Positions 6,595 through 12,696 of a stretch of DNA of 13,429 bases are shown here, in pieces (within the stretch, counting starts at the first letter, position 1; each line of letters starts with the position of its first letter). The stretch is from Citrobacter sp. (GTDB taxonomy: Bacteria; Pseudomonadota; Gammaproteobacteria; Enterobacterales; Enterobacteriaceae), in assembly GCA_019415335.1 (NCBI GenBank), contig DXKH01000005.1, forward strand, positions 1 through 13,429, given 5' to 3'. The notes beneath the pieces are model-generated. The model did no database searches. It was not told the origin of the DNA and saw only the letters and a list, made by a program, of their open reading frames with translations. The position numbers and the translations under genes were made by a program.

Positions 6595-7815
6595 ATGCCA
6601 CGCCGCTCAATCCTGTCCGCCACCGAGCGCGAAAGTCTGCTGACACTGCCAGATGCCAAAGACGAACTGATACGGCACTACACGTTCAACGAAACCGACC
6701 TGTCGGTGATCCGTCAGCGTCGCGGCGCCGCGAATCGATTGGGCTTCGCCGTGCAGCTTTGCTACTTGCGATTCCCTGGCATCTTCTTGGGCGTCGATGA
6801 TCCTCCATTTCTGCCCCTGCTGCGCATGGTGGCCGCACAACTCAAGGTGCCGGTGGGAAGCTGGAACCATTACGGCCAGCGCGAGCAGACACGGCGGGAG
6901 CACTTGGTCGAGCTGCAAACGGTGTTTGGATTCAAGCCCTTCACCATGAGTCATTACCGGCAAGCCGTGCATACATTGACCGAACTGGCCTTGCAAACAG
7001 ACAAAGGCATTGTGCTGGCCAGCACCCTTGTTGAAAACCTGCGGCGGCAGAGCATCATCCTACCCGCCATGAATGCCATCGAGCGCGCAAGCGCCGAGGC
7101 CATTACCCGTGCCAACCGAAGCATCCATGCGGCATTGGCCGATTCCTTGATACCTGTCCATCGCCAGTGCCTGGACGAACTGCTCAAGCGCAAGGATGGT
7201 AGCAAAATGACGTGGCTAGCGTGGCTGCGCCAATCGCCCGCCAAGCCAAACTCGCGCCACATGCTTGAACACATCGAACGCCTCAAAGCCTGGCAGGCGC
7301 TTGACCTACCTGCTGGCATCGAACGGCAGGTACACCAAAACCGCTTGCTCAAGATCGCCCGCGAAGGCGGCCAGATGACGCCCGCCGACCTGGCCAAGTT
7401 CGAGTCGCAGCGGCGTTACGCCACCTTGGTAGCACTGGCCATCGAGGGCATGGCCACCGTCACTGATGAAATCATCGACCTTCACGACCGTATCATCGGC
7501 AAGCTGTTCAATGCGGCCAAGAACAAGCATCAACAGCAGTTCCAGGCTTCCGGCAAGGCGATCAACGACAAGGTGCGGATGTATGGGCGCATCGAGCGCA
7601 CGCTGTTCATTCTGGATTGGCTGCAAAGCGTGGAGCTGCGCCGCCGCGTCTATGCGGGGCTGAATAAGGGCGAGGCGCTGGACGACACGTTGCTGCAATA
7701 TCTGTCCCCGCTGGGGTGGGAGCATATCAACCTGACCGGCGATTACCTATGGCGCAGCAGTGCCAAGGTCGGTGCGGGGAAGTTCAGGCCATTGCGACCG
7801 CTGCCACCGGCTTAG
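6595..7815 (+). pseudogene. tnpA: Tn3-family transposase with two large in-frame internal deletions
   Basis: The frame is open for 406 codons, whereas Tn21/Tn501/Tn1721-group transposases are close to 1000 residues. Residues 1-333 follow the normal N-terminal half, starting MPRRSILSATERESL and running through the DNA-binding region to KAINDKVRMYGRI. At about codon 333 the sequence jumps to ERTLFILDWLQSVELRRRV, normally near the C-terminus. A second jump follows NKGEA (about residue 362) to LDDTLLQYLSPLGWEHI, and the normal tail KFRPLRPLPPA closes the protein. The first jump removes the RNase H-like region with the catalytic aspartates; the second removes ~55 residues, probably with the catalytic Glu. 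The comparison is from memory of family sequences. It starts 2 bases after tnpR and cannot be an active transposase, but could still bind the inverted repeats. Confidence 0.88.
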
Positions 7816-7848
7816 CGTGCTTTATTTTCCATTTTCTGAGACGACCCC
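7811..7848. repeat. Right inverted repeat (IRR) of the Tn3-family transposon, 38 bp
   Basis: On the complement the repeat begins GGGGTCGTCTCAG and ends GCACGCTAAG, the Tn21-type 38-bp terminus. A further C at 7849 could be part of the repeat or of the target duplication. The last codons of tnpA run into the inner end of the repeat, as is usual in this group. Confidence 0.9.
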
Positions 7849-7972
7849 CTTATGGCAGCACTTTAAATTGAGTCTCATACAGTATCTGTTTTCTTTCTCT
7901 TCATCTCTCATGACCTGCTGCCCACTTACAGACTCCAGGGTAAAGCAAAAAATTCTCCACCGGTGAGCAGAG

Positions 7973-8025
7973 TATATTGCATATGCCAGTTTATGAGTGT
8001 ATATATAGCATATGCTAATAAGGAG
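7973..8025 (+). promoter_or_regulatory. Twin GCATATGC boxes and ribosome-binding site upstream of the DUF134 gene
   Basis: Two copies of the palindrome GCATATGC occur, at 7979-7986 and at 8008-8015. The second lies in a longer perfect palindrome, TAGCATATGCTA (8006-8017). Each is preceded by GTATAT. Their centres are 29 bp apart, close to three helical turns. AAGGAG (8020-8025) then precedes the start codon by 5 bases. The layout suggests an operator for the regulator just downstream, probably overlapping its promoter. The assignment is an inference. Confidence 0.5.
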
Positions 8026-8030
8026 CCTTC

Positions 8031-8351
8031 ATGCCAAGACCCAGAATTCCCCGTAACATCTGTGGCCGCCCTGCGGATACCTGTTTTAAGCCCAATGCGC
8101 GACCGATGAGCCAGCTTGAACATGTTCATTTAAAAGAAGATGAGTTTGAAGCGTTACGGCTGGTCGATTTACTGGGCATGCAACAGCAGGAAGCGGCTGT
8201 TGCAATGGGGGTTTCAAGGCAGACACTGGCCAATGTCCTGAAAGCAGCCCGTTTTAAGGTTGTGGACTGTCTCACTCAGGGCAAGGCCTTAATAATGCAC
8301 TCTGAAAGGGAAGGAGTTACACAAGATGATCACAGCCATTCCAGTGAATGA
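8031..8351 (+). CDS. DUF134-family helix-turn-helix regulator
   Basis: 106 residues. The start MPRPRIPRNICGRPADTCFKP is the DUF134 signature, followed by a sigma-70 region 4-like helix-turn-helix (about residues 35-74, with EFEALRLVDLLGMQQQEAAV and GVSRQTLANVLKAARFKV). DUF134 proteins are predicted DNA-binding proteins that commonly neighbour NifX/NifB-C-type iron-molybdenum cofactor proteins, as here. N-terminal Cys11 and Cys18 could sense metal or redox state, and the C-terminus ends in a short His-rich DDHSHSSE. Its stop lies 25 bases inside the next gene, so the two genes overlap and are probably translated in a coupled manner. The palindromes upstream suggest autoregulation. Confidence 0.85.
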   Translation: MPRPRIPRNICGRPADTCFKPNARPMSQLEHVHLKEDEFEALRLVDLLGMQQQEAAVAMGVSRQTLANVLKAARFKVVDCLTQGKALIMHSEREGVTQDDHSHSSE

Positions 8352-8787
8352 CGACCGGGTAGCAAATCATTTTACCAAAGCGAGTCACCTTGTCCTGGTG
8401 GATGAGCGCGGTGTGGAGCTCAGCCGGACAGAAAATCCCGCGCTGGGCGCAGATTGTTCAGGTAAACGGAAGCTGGTTGACCTGCTGGTTCAACAGCAAG
8501 TCAGCCGCGTTGTGGTCCGTAACATCGGGGAACGGATGCTGGGTAAATTACTGGGGCATCAGATCGCGGTGTACCAGACTGACTGTGGTCGTCGTTTGTT
8601 CACTGAACTGTGTGATCCGGATACCCGTGTTCTGACTGAACTGAATAAGCCGGAGCAGGGACGCCAGTCCTTTCATCATGAGGCGAAAGGGAAAAAATGC
8701 TGTCACTCTGACGGGAACACAGCAGAAAATGCGTGCCAGGGTGGGCGTCAGCATCATCACGGAAACGGGCGCTGTTGCCATTCATGA
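8326..8787 (+). CDS. NifX/NifB-C-type (dinitrogenase iron-molybdenum cofactor-like) protein with a His/Cys-rich tail
   Basis: 153 residues. Residues 1-107 have the Nitro_FeMo-Co fold seen in NifX, NafY and the NifB C-terminus: AIPVNDDRVANHFTKASHLV, then DLLVQQQVSRVVVRNIGERM and LLGHQIAVYQTDCG. Single-domain members outside nitrogen fixation are thought to bind metal or iron-sulfur clusters, but their roles are poorly known; no nif genes are present here. The tail (117-153) is unusual, with 5 Cys and 7 His in 37 residues, including CCHS twice and HHH. AAGGAG (8311-8316) lies 9 bases before ATG. The gene overlaps the DUF134 gene, a common pairing. A metal storage, delivery or sensing role is plausible but not shown. 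Confidence 0.85.
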   Translation: MITAIPVNDDRVANHFTKASHLVLVDERGVELSRTENPALGADCSGKRKLVDLLVQQQVSRVVVRNIGERMLGKLLGHQIAVYQTDCGRRLFTELCDPDTRVLTELNKPEQGRQSFHHEAKGKKCCHSDGNTAENACQGGRQHHHGNGRCCHS

Positions 8788-8850
8788 GTTTATTTCATCA
8801 CGGGCGGTGATTTTTATCAGACCCGTATTGTGTATAAACCAGGAGCCGGA

Positions 8851-8937
8851 ATGTGTGGAGGAGGCAGTAATGATGCCGGGGGAGCCCCTCAGCTGACTGA
8901 ATTCCGGATGCCTCCCGTCAGTACAACCGGACGCTGA
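8851..8937 (+). CDS. Possible 28-residue Cys/Gly-rich small protein
   Basis: An ATG at 8851 is preceded by AGGAG (8841-8845) at 5 bases and opens a 28-codon frame. It starts MCGGGSNDAGGAPQ, continues TEFRMPPVST and ends with TGA at 8935-8937. It sits between the NifX-like and thioesterase genes on the same strand, 10 bases before the next start, and the good ribosome-binding site supports translation. I do not recognise the peptide. The next gene has only a weak site of its own, so this frame could serve to couple its translation. Confidence 0.45.
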   Translation: MCGGGSNDAGGAPQLTEFRMPPVSTTGR

Positions 8938-8947
8938 GCAGAAACAG

Positions 8948-9385
8948 ATGAATTGTTATCTTGATGCCAGAAAGGCCCATACCTGTTGTATGGTCTGTAG
9001 TTCCCGCGACAACAACCCTGATACGGTGAACTTAATGTTTTCAGAGCACCCGGATGGCTCTGTATGTGCGGACTACACGGCCAATCACAGGCATCAGGGG
9101 TATACGGGTCTTTTACATGGCGGAATGACGAGTACCCTGCTGGATGCAGCAATGACTCATTGTTTGTTCATGCAGGGTGTGCAAGCCCTGACGGCTGAAC
9201 TGACGGTAAGATTCATTTCACCCGTTTGTACCGGAGACAAACTGATGGTATGTGCCAGACTGCTTGGGCAACGCAGGGGGATTTACCTGCTTGAAGCATG
9301 GCTGACAAAAGGACAGCAGACAGTGGCACGTGCCACGGCGAAATTCATTGTTCCGTCGCAGGATATTGCTCTGGCGCATCGCTAG
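8948..9385 (+). CDS. PaaI/YdiI-like hotdog-fold thioesterase
   Basis: 145 residues with the single hotdog domain of PaaI-type acyl-CoA thioesterases: GLLHGGMTSTLLDAAM (residues 54-69), with the HGG loop and Asp66 in the place of the catalytic acid, then LTAELTVRFISPVCTGD and a C-terminal strand ARATAKFIV. Such enzymes hydrolyse thioester bonds of acyl-CoA or related thiols in the cytoplasm. Its N-terminus has a Cys cluster (HTCCMVCSS, Cys13, 14 and 17), similar to the CxxC seen in some family members. Only a weak ribosome-binding site is visible before ATG 8948, so translation may depend on the small frame just upstream. Its neighbours suggest a link to thiol or CoA chemistry rather than phenylacetate degradation. 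Confidence 0.85.
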   Translation: MNCYLDARKAHTCCMVCSSRDNNPDTVNLMFSEHPDGSVCADYTANHRHQGYTGLLHGGMTSTLLDAAMTHCLFMQGVQALTAELTVRFISPVCTGDKLMVCARLLGQRRGIYLLEAWLTKGQQTVARATAKFIVPSQDIALAHR

Positions 9386-9459
9386 TGTGACAGACGACAG
9401 GTGTACCTGGTTATTATAAAAATTTGAGGCGTGTTTTGCTCAGACCGGAAAGAATAATC

Positions 9460-9494
9460 GCATATCGTATATTCCACTGAAACCGTGTAAGAGG
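9460..9494 (+). promoter_or_regulatory. AT-rich upstream region of the dps-like gene with a GCATAT box
   Basis: GCATATCGTATATT (9460-9473) resembles the GCATATGC boxes upstream of the DUF134 gene in its core (6 of 8 bases). GAGG (9491-9494) lies 5 bases before the start codon. No convincing -35/-10 pair could be fixed, so a separate promoter here is only suggested, by the ~115-base gap and the AT-rich composition. Confidence 0.3.
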
Positions 9495-9499
9495 TAGTT

Positions 9500-9976
9500 A
9501 TGAGTAAACAAATCATTGATATTGGTATTGCTGAATCATCCCGGGTGGAGATTGCAGACGGCCTGTCCCGGCTTCTTGCTGACACCTATACCCTGTATAT
9601 AAAAACACATTACTATCACTGGAATGTAACTGGCCCCATGTTTAACAGCTTACATTTAATGTTTGAAAATCAATACAATGAGCTGGCCACTGCCGTTGAT
9701 GATATCGCTGAACGTATACGCTCGCTCGGATGCTTCGCGCCCGGCACATATCATGAATTTTCACGTTTAACAGCGGTTAATGAAGATAAGGATATTCCGG
9801 CAGCAAAAAACATGATTGAAAATCTTGTCCAGGGCCAGGAGACCGTGGTTAAAACTGCACGCTCCCTGTTCCCGCTCGTTAATAATGCGAATGATGAAGC
9901 CACAGCAGATCTGCTTACACAACGTATCCAGTTACATGAGAAAACTGCCTGGATGTTGCGTAGCCTGCTTGAATAA
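9500..9976 (+). CDS. dps: Dps-family DNA-protection mini-ferritin
   Basis: 158 residues, typical for Dps. The ferroxidase signature is present: [14 protein letters not shown] (His40 and Trp41), LHLMFE (His52 and Glu56), and the partner-subunit acidic set in [11 protein letters not shown] (Asp67/68 and Glu71). The protein should assemble as a 12-subunit shell that oxidises Fe(II), using hydrogen peroxide, and stores iron. The N-terminal extension is short, with only one Lys ([10 protein letters not shown]), so DNA binding may be weak. GAGG lies 5 bases upstream. The neighbouring metal- and thiol-related genes fit an oxidative-stress role. A strong terminator follows. Confidence 0.93.
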   Translation: MSKQIIDIGIAESSRVEIADGLSRLLADTYTLYIKTHYYHWNVTGPMFNSLHLMFENQYNELATAVDDIAERIRSLGCFAPGTYHEFSRLTAVNEDKDIPAAKNMIENLVQGQETVVKTARSLFPLVNNANDEATADLLTQRIQLHEKTAWMLRSLLE

Positions 9977-9992
9977 TGTCACCACGTGGCAG

Positions 9993-10069
9993 CAGAAAAA
10001 ACGGTTTGTCAGCCACAGGCTATTACTGACAGTGCAGAATCATCCGTGTTCCTGTGGCTGTTTTTTCTG
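9993..10069 (+). terminator. Intrinsic terminator after the dps-like gene, possibly bidirectional
   Basis: CAGCCACAGG (10010-10019) pairs perfectly with CCTGTGGCTG (10051-10060), followed by a run of six T (10061-10066). The matching A-run (9996-10001) lies upstream, so CAGAAAAAA and TTTTTTCTG could extend the stem across a bulge and terminate from either side. The 31-base loop is long for a simple terminator. Confidence 0.75.
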
Positions 10070-10280
10070 ACCGTCACAGTATTAAACACCATTGAATCAG
10101 TGGGTTAATCAGTGAATGCGTGAACGAGAAATACAGTCCGTGACGGGCATCATCGGCTGGTATATCCGGACCACTGTTGTTTTCCCGTTAAGGTATCGCA
10201 GGTTCCGGTCTGGCATTTCACAGCCTGAACAGGGTTAATGATGCACGGATAAAACGGTTTACGGGGAAAGCAGGATCATA
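10067..10280. other. Intergenic region between the dps terminator and the arsR-type gene
   Basis: No supported gene was found. The longest reading is a 35-codon minus-strand frame (10110-10217) without a ribosome-binding site or recognisable product. No clear intrinsic terminator was found for the leftward arsR-type gene. It may be decayed sequence. Confidence 0.5.
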
Positions 10281-10631
10281 TTATTCGTTGTTATGGCTTC
10301 CTTTACCGGTGCCTGCCTGCGGGCAGTAGAGATCATATAAGGTATTTAACAACGTCATGATACGGTTATCCTCAATACGGTAATATACCATTTTACCTGC
10401 CCGTCGGGTCTCGACCAGCTTCAGGCGGCGCATTACACCCAGCTGCTGGGACAGGGTCGGCTGAGTGATACCGACCGCCGCTTCCAGCCCGGCCACATTC
10501 GCTTCCCCCAGGCTTAACTGACACATCAACAGCAACCGGTCGCTGTTGGCCAGTCCCCGTAAGACATCTGCTGCCCTCAGGGCCGCATTCTTCATATCTG
10601 TCTGACGTTTTGTGTCTTCATTCATGAGCAT
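10281..10631 (-). CDS. ArsR-family repressor of the persulfide-sensing BigR/SqrR/YgaV type
   Basis: 116 residues with the winged helix-turn-helix of the ArsR/SmtB family: RGLANSDRLLLMCQLSLGEA, then the recognition helix in GITQPTLSQQLGVMRRLKLV and the wing in RRAGKMVYYRIED. It has just two cysteines, Cys37 (in LLLMCQL) and Cys103 (in LYDLYCPQ), 66 residues apart. This matches the reactive pair of BigR, SqrR and YgaV, which form a disulfide or polysulfide bridge with sulfane sulfur and leave DNA. The metal-binding motif of ArsR or SmtB is absent. ATG at 10631-10629 gives the full length; an ATG two codons later is equally possible, and neither has a strong ribosome-binding site. It is divergent from the CoA-disulfide reductase gene, its likely target. 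Confidence 0.88.
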   Translation of the reverse strand: MLMNEDTKRQTDMKNAALRAADVLRGLANSDRLLLMCQLSLGEANVAGLEAAVGITQPTLSQQLGVMRRLKLVETRRAGKMVYYRIEDNRIMTLLNTLYDLYCPQAGTGKGSHNNE

Positions 10632-10643
10632 TGCTGATTTCTC

Positions 10644-10680
10644 ATACTATGTGTTTTTATATAATATAATTTAGTATACT
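10644..10680. promoter_or_regulatory. Divergent promoter/operator between the arsR-type and CoA-disulfide reductase genes
   Basis: The region is very AT-rich, as in known BigR/YgaV operators. It holds rightward -10-like elements TATAAT (10665-10670) and TATACT (10675-10680), the palindrome AGTATACT (10673-10680), and an inverted pair ATACTA (10644-10649) / TAGTAT (10672-10677). Which -10 is used cannot be decided here. Confidence 0.55.
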
Positions 10681-10724
10681 GACGGTATCGTAATTTTGCC
10701 ATCGTGTTCGTCAGGTCTGCAGCG

Positions 10725-10776
10725 TCCTGCCGGCCCGGGGAAACGATTATATCTGGCAGGCATTTTTGCCCCGGGT
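10725..10776 (+). promoter_or_regulatory. Structured 5' leader of the CoA-disulfide reductase gene
   Basis: Two complementary pairs interleave. CCTGCC (10726-10731) pairs with GGCAGG (10755-10760), and CCCGGGG (10734-10740) pairs with CCCCGGG (10769-10775). They can form either alternative hairpins or a pseudoknot. The last segment ends 8 bases before the GAGG ribosome-binding site (10784-10787), so the choice could affect translation. No known riboswitch class was recognised. Confidence 0.35.
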
Positions 10777-10792
10777 GAACAGAGAGGATGTA

Positions 10793-12451
10793 ATGAAAAT
10801 AGTGATTGTTGGTGGTGTTGCCGGCGGGGCATCCGCTGCAGCCAGAGCTCGTCGGTTATCAGAGGATGTCAGTATTGTTGTGTTTGAACGGGGAAGCGAT
10901 GTCTCTTTCGCCAACTGTGGATTACCTTATCATATAGGCGGAAAAATTCCTTTAAGGCAGTCACTGATTCTGAAAACCCCGGAGGATTTTAAATCCCGCT
11001 TTAACATAGACGTCCGTATCTGTCATGAAGTGACGTCAGTGGATCCGGTTAATAAAACGGTGACGGTTAAAAATCTGACCTCAGGGGAGGTCTATAGCGA
11101 AGAATGGGATCGTCTGCTCCTCAGTACCGGCGCCGCTCCGGTTGTCCCTCCTTTGCCCGGGCTACAGGAAGAGGGTGTCTTTACGCTGCGAAATCTTACT
11201 GACATGGATGCTATCCTGGGGTGGATTGAGCAACATCACGTAGCTCACACCACGCTTGTCGGGGGGGGATTTATCGGACTTGAAGTGATGGAGGCTCTGA
11301 GCGAACGGGGGATCAGTGTGACCCTGCTGGAGATGGGGGAACAGGTTATGGCTCCGGTTGATCCTGAAATGGCATCTGCCCTGCATCAGGAAATCCGGAG
11401 TCATGGCGTGGATCTGCGTCTCAGAACGGCGCTCACCGAGGTACTGCGGACAGAGACGGGATTCCGCGTTGCACTGTCTGAGGGTGGGTTTCTGCAGACC
11501 GACATGGTTATTCTCGCCATCGGGGTAAAACCTGAGAACAGCCTTGCCACAGGAGCCGGGCTCGCAGTGGGTAAACGGGGAGGCATAAGCGTCAATGCCT
11601 GTATGCAGACCAGTATCCCTGACATCTACGCCGTGGGGGATGCCGTTGAAACTCCAGACTTTGTCTTTCAGGAACCCGCTAATTTTCCTCTGGCAGGGCC
11701 CGCCAACCGCCAGGGACGCATTGCTGCTGATAACATGCTAGATCGTCACAGCCTTTACCATGGCAGTCAGGGGACATCCATTTGTAAGGTATTTTCGCTG
11801 AGTATTGGCAGCGTCGGTGCGAATGAAAAGCAGCTGAAAGTTCATGGCACCCGATACGAGAAGGTTTACGTCCATGCCGCTGATCATGCCGGTTACTACC
11901 CGGGGGCAACGATGATCAGTCTGAAACTGCTGTTCAGCCCCGATACCGGTAAAATTCTCGGGGCTCAGGCATCAGGGAAAAAAGGGGTTGATAAACGCAT
12001 CGATGTCCTGTCTGTCGCACAGCGCGCGGGGCTTACCGTCAACGATCTCGAACATCTTGAGCTGACTTATGCTCCACCTTTTAACAGTGCAAGGGACGTC
12101 GTTAACCAGGCTGGTATGGTGGCGACAAATGTAATGAAAGGAGATACGGTCATATGTCATGTCAGCGATGTGTTACAACGGGAACCGGGCAGTTATTGTT
12201 TACTTGATATTCGCTCTCCTGCCGAACTGAAACAATTTGGCGAATATCCTGACGCGCTATCCATTCCACTGGATTCCCTGCGGGAGAATCTTGAAAAAGT
12301 GCCTAAAGATAAAGAGATTTTTATAGGGTGCCAGAGTGGCCTGCGCGGGCATGTGGCATACCGTATTCTTCAGGCCCACGGCTTCAGGACATATAATCTG
12401 AGTGGTGGCTTTATAACCTGGCAGGCGGTAACGGAGTCAATAAGTAAATAA
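10793..12451 (+). CDS. CoA-disulfide reductase fused to a rhodanese domain (likely NAD(P)H-dependent CoA/persulfide reductase)
   Basis: 552 residues. The N-terminal FAD-binding motif is KIVIVGGVAGGASAAARARR. The active-site Cys42 lies in SFANCGLPYHIGG, the single-cysteine motif of CoA-disulfide reductases. A second dinucleotide motif for NAD(P)H is TLVGGGFIGLEVMEAL, and the second FAD contact is in IPDIYAVGDAVE. A dimerisation domain follows. From about 455 there is a rhodanese domain with active Cys513 in FIGCQSGLRGH. Fusions of this type reduce CoA and other persulfides or polysulfides. ATG at 10793 has GAGG 5 bases upstream; an upstream in-frame TTG (10766) is not supported. The divergent BigR-like repressor suggests induction by sulfane sulfur. 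No TusA or DsrE domain is attached. Confidence 0.92.
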   Translation: MKIVIVGGVAGGASAAARARRLSEDVSIVVFERGSDVSFANCGLPYHIGGKIPLRQSLILKTPEDFKSRFNIDVRICHEVTSVDPVNKTVTVKNLTSGEVYSEEWDRLLLSTGAAPVVPPLPGLQEEGVFTLRNLTDMDAILGWIEQHHVAHTTLVGGGFIGLEVMEALSERGISVTLLEMGEQVMAPVDPEMASALHQEIRSHGVDLRLRTALTEVLRTETGFRVALSEGGFLQTDMVILAIGVKPENSLATGAGLAVGKRGGISVNACMQTSIPDIYAVGDAVETPDFVFQEPANFPLAGPANRQGRIAADNMLDRHSLYHGSQGTSICKVFSLSIGSVGANEKQLKVHGTRYEKVYVHAADHAGYYPGATMISLKLLFSPDTGKILGAQASGKKGVDKRIDVLSVAQRAGLTVNDLEHLELTYAPPFNSARDVVNQAGMVATNVMKGDTVICHVSDVLQREPGSYCLLDIRSPAELKQFGEYPDALSIPLDSLRENLEKVPKDKEIFIGCQSGLRGHVAYRILQAHGFRTYNLSGGFITWQAVTESISK

Positions 12452-12458
12452 GAGATGA

Positions 12459-12478
12459 GGTGCCATACACATGGCACC
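12459..12478 (+). terminator. Hairpin after the CoA-disulfide reductase gene
   Basis: GGTGCCAT (12459-12466) and ATGGCACC (12471-12478) form a perfect 8-bp stem with loop ACAC, 7 bases after the stop codon. There is no T-run behind it, so it may stabilise the transcript or aid a factor-dependent stop rather than act as a classic intrinsic terminator. Confidence 0.45.
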
Positions 12479-12572
12479 CTGAATCGCCACAGGTTTAACA
12501 GTGAAGTGGTCTGCTGAATTTGTTCACCTGAACAGAGGTGTGGACTGACCCCGCACCGTTATAAGGACAGTT

Positions 12573-12629
12573 ATGAAAAAAATAACTTTTCAGATCAGGC
12601 ATATAATGTCAGATTCATGGTCACTATAG
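12573..12629 (+). pseudogene. Possible gene-start remnant or 18-residue peptide
   Basis: An AAGG-containing site (TAAGGAC, about 12562-12568) precedes ATG 12573. It opens an 18-codon frame, MKKITFQIRHIMSDSWSL, that ends at TAG 12627-12629. It looks like the 5' end of a gene whose remainder has been lost or replaced by the following segment, but a chance frame is equally possible. No family was recognised. Confidence 0.25.
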
Positions 12630-12696
12630 GAATGGCAAGGACTGGATTTTCATTTTGCAGCCATCAGGCTGCTTAGTTCAGAGATAGGTCTGTGTA

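Larger units (their letters stand above)
137..7848 (+). mobile_element. Tn21/Tn501/Tn1721-group Tn3-family transposon carrying an ABC efflux operon, non-autonomous
   Basis: The unit runs from the remnant left repeat to a complete right repeat, with cargo (258-5904), res-like region, tnpR and tnpA in the order usual for this group. tnpA reads towards the right repeat, and its stop lies inside the repeat's inner end. Two features suggest it cannot transpose by itself: the left repeat is interrupted by an IS5075-like element, and tnpA lacks its catalytic domain. The resolvase is intact. The target duplication cannot be tested, because the outer left end lies beyond the window. Confidence 0.8.

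Noticed and set aside
8326..8787. Nitrogen-fixation function for the NifX-like gene
   Set aside because: No nif structural or assembly genes are present; single-domain members of this family are common in non-fixing bacteria.
10110..10217. 35-codon minus-strand frame in the gap before the arsR-type gene
   Set aside because: No ribosome-binding site and no recognisable product; the length is within chance.
10281..10631. Arsenic or zinc regulator
   Set aside because: The known metal-binding cysteine motif is missing; the two cysteines match the persulfide sensors, and no ars genes are nearby.
12657..12672. Hairpin GCAGCC/GGCTGC as a terminator
   Set aside because: There is no T-run after it on either strand.
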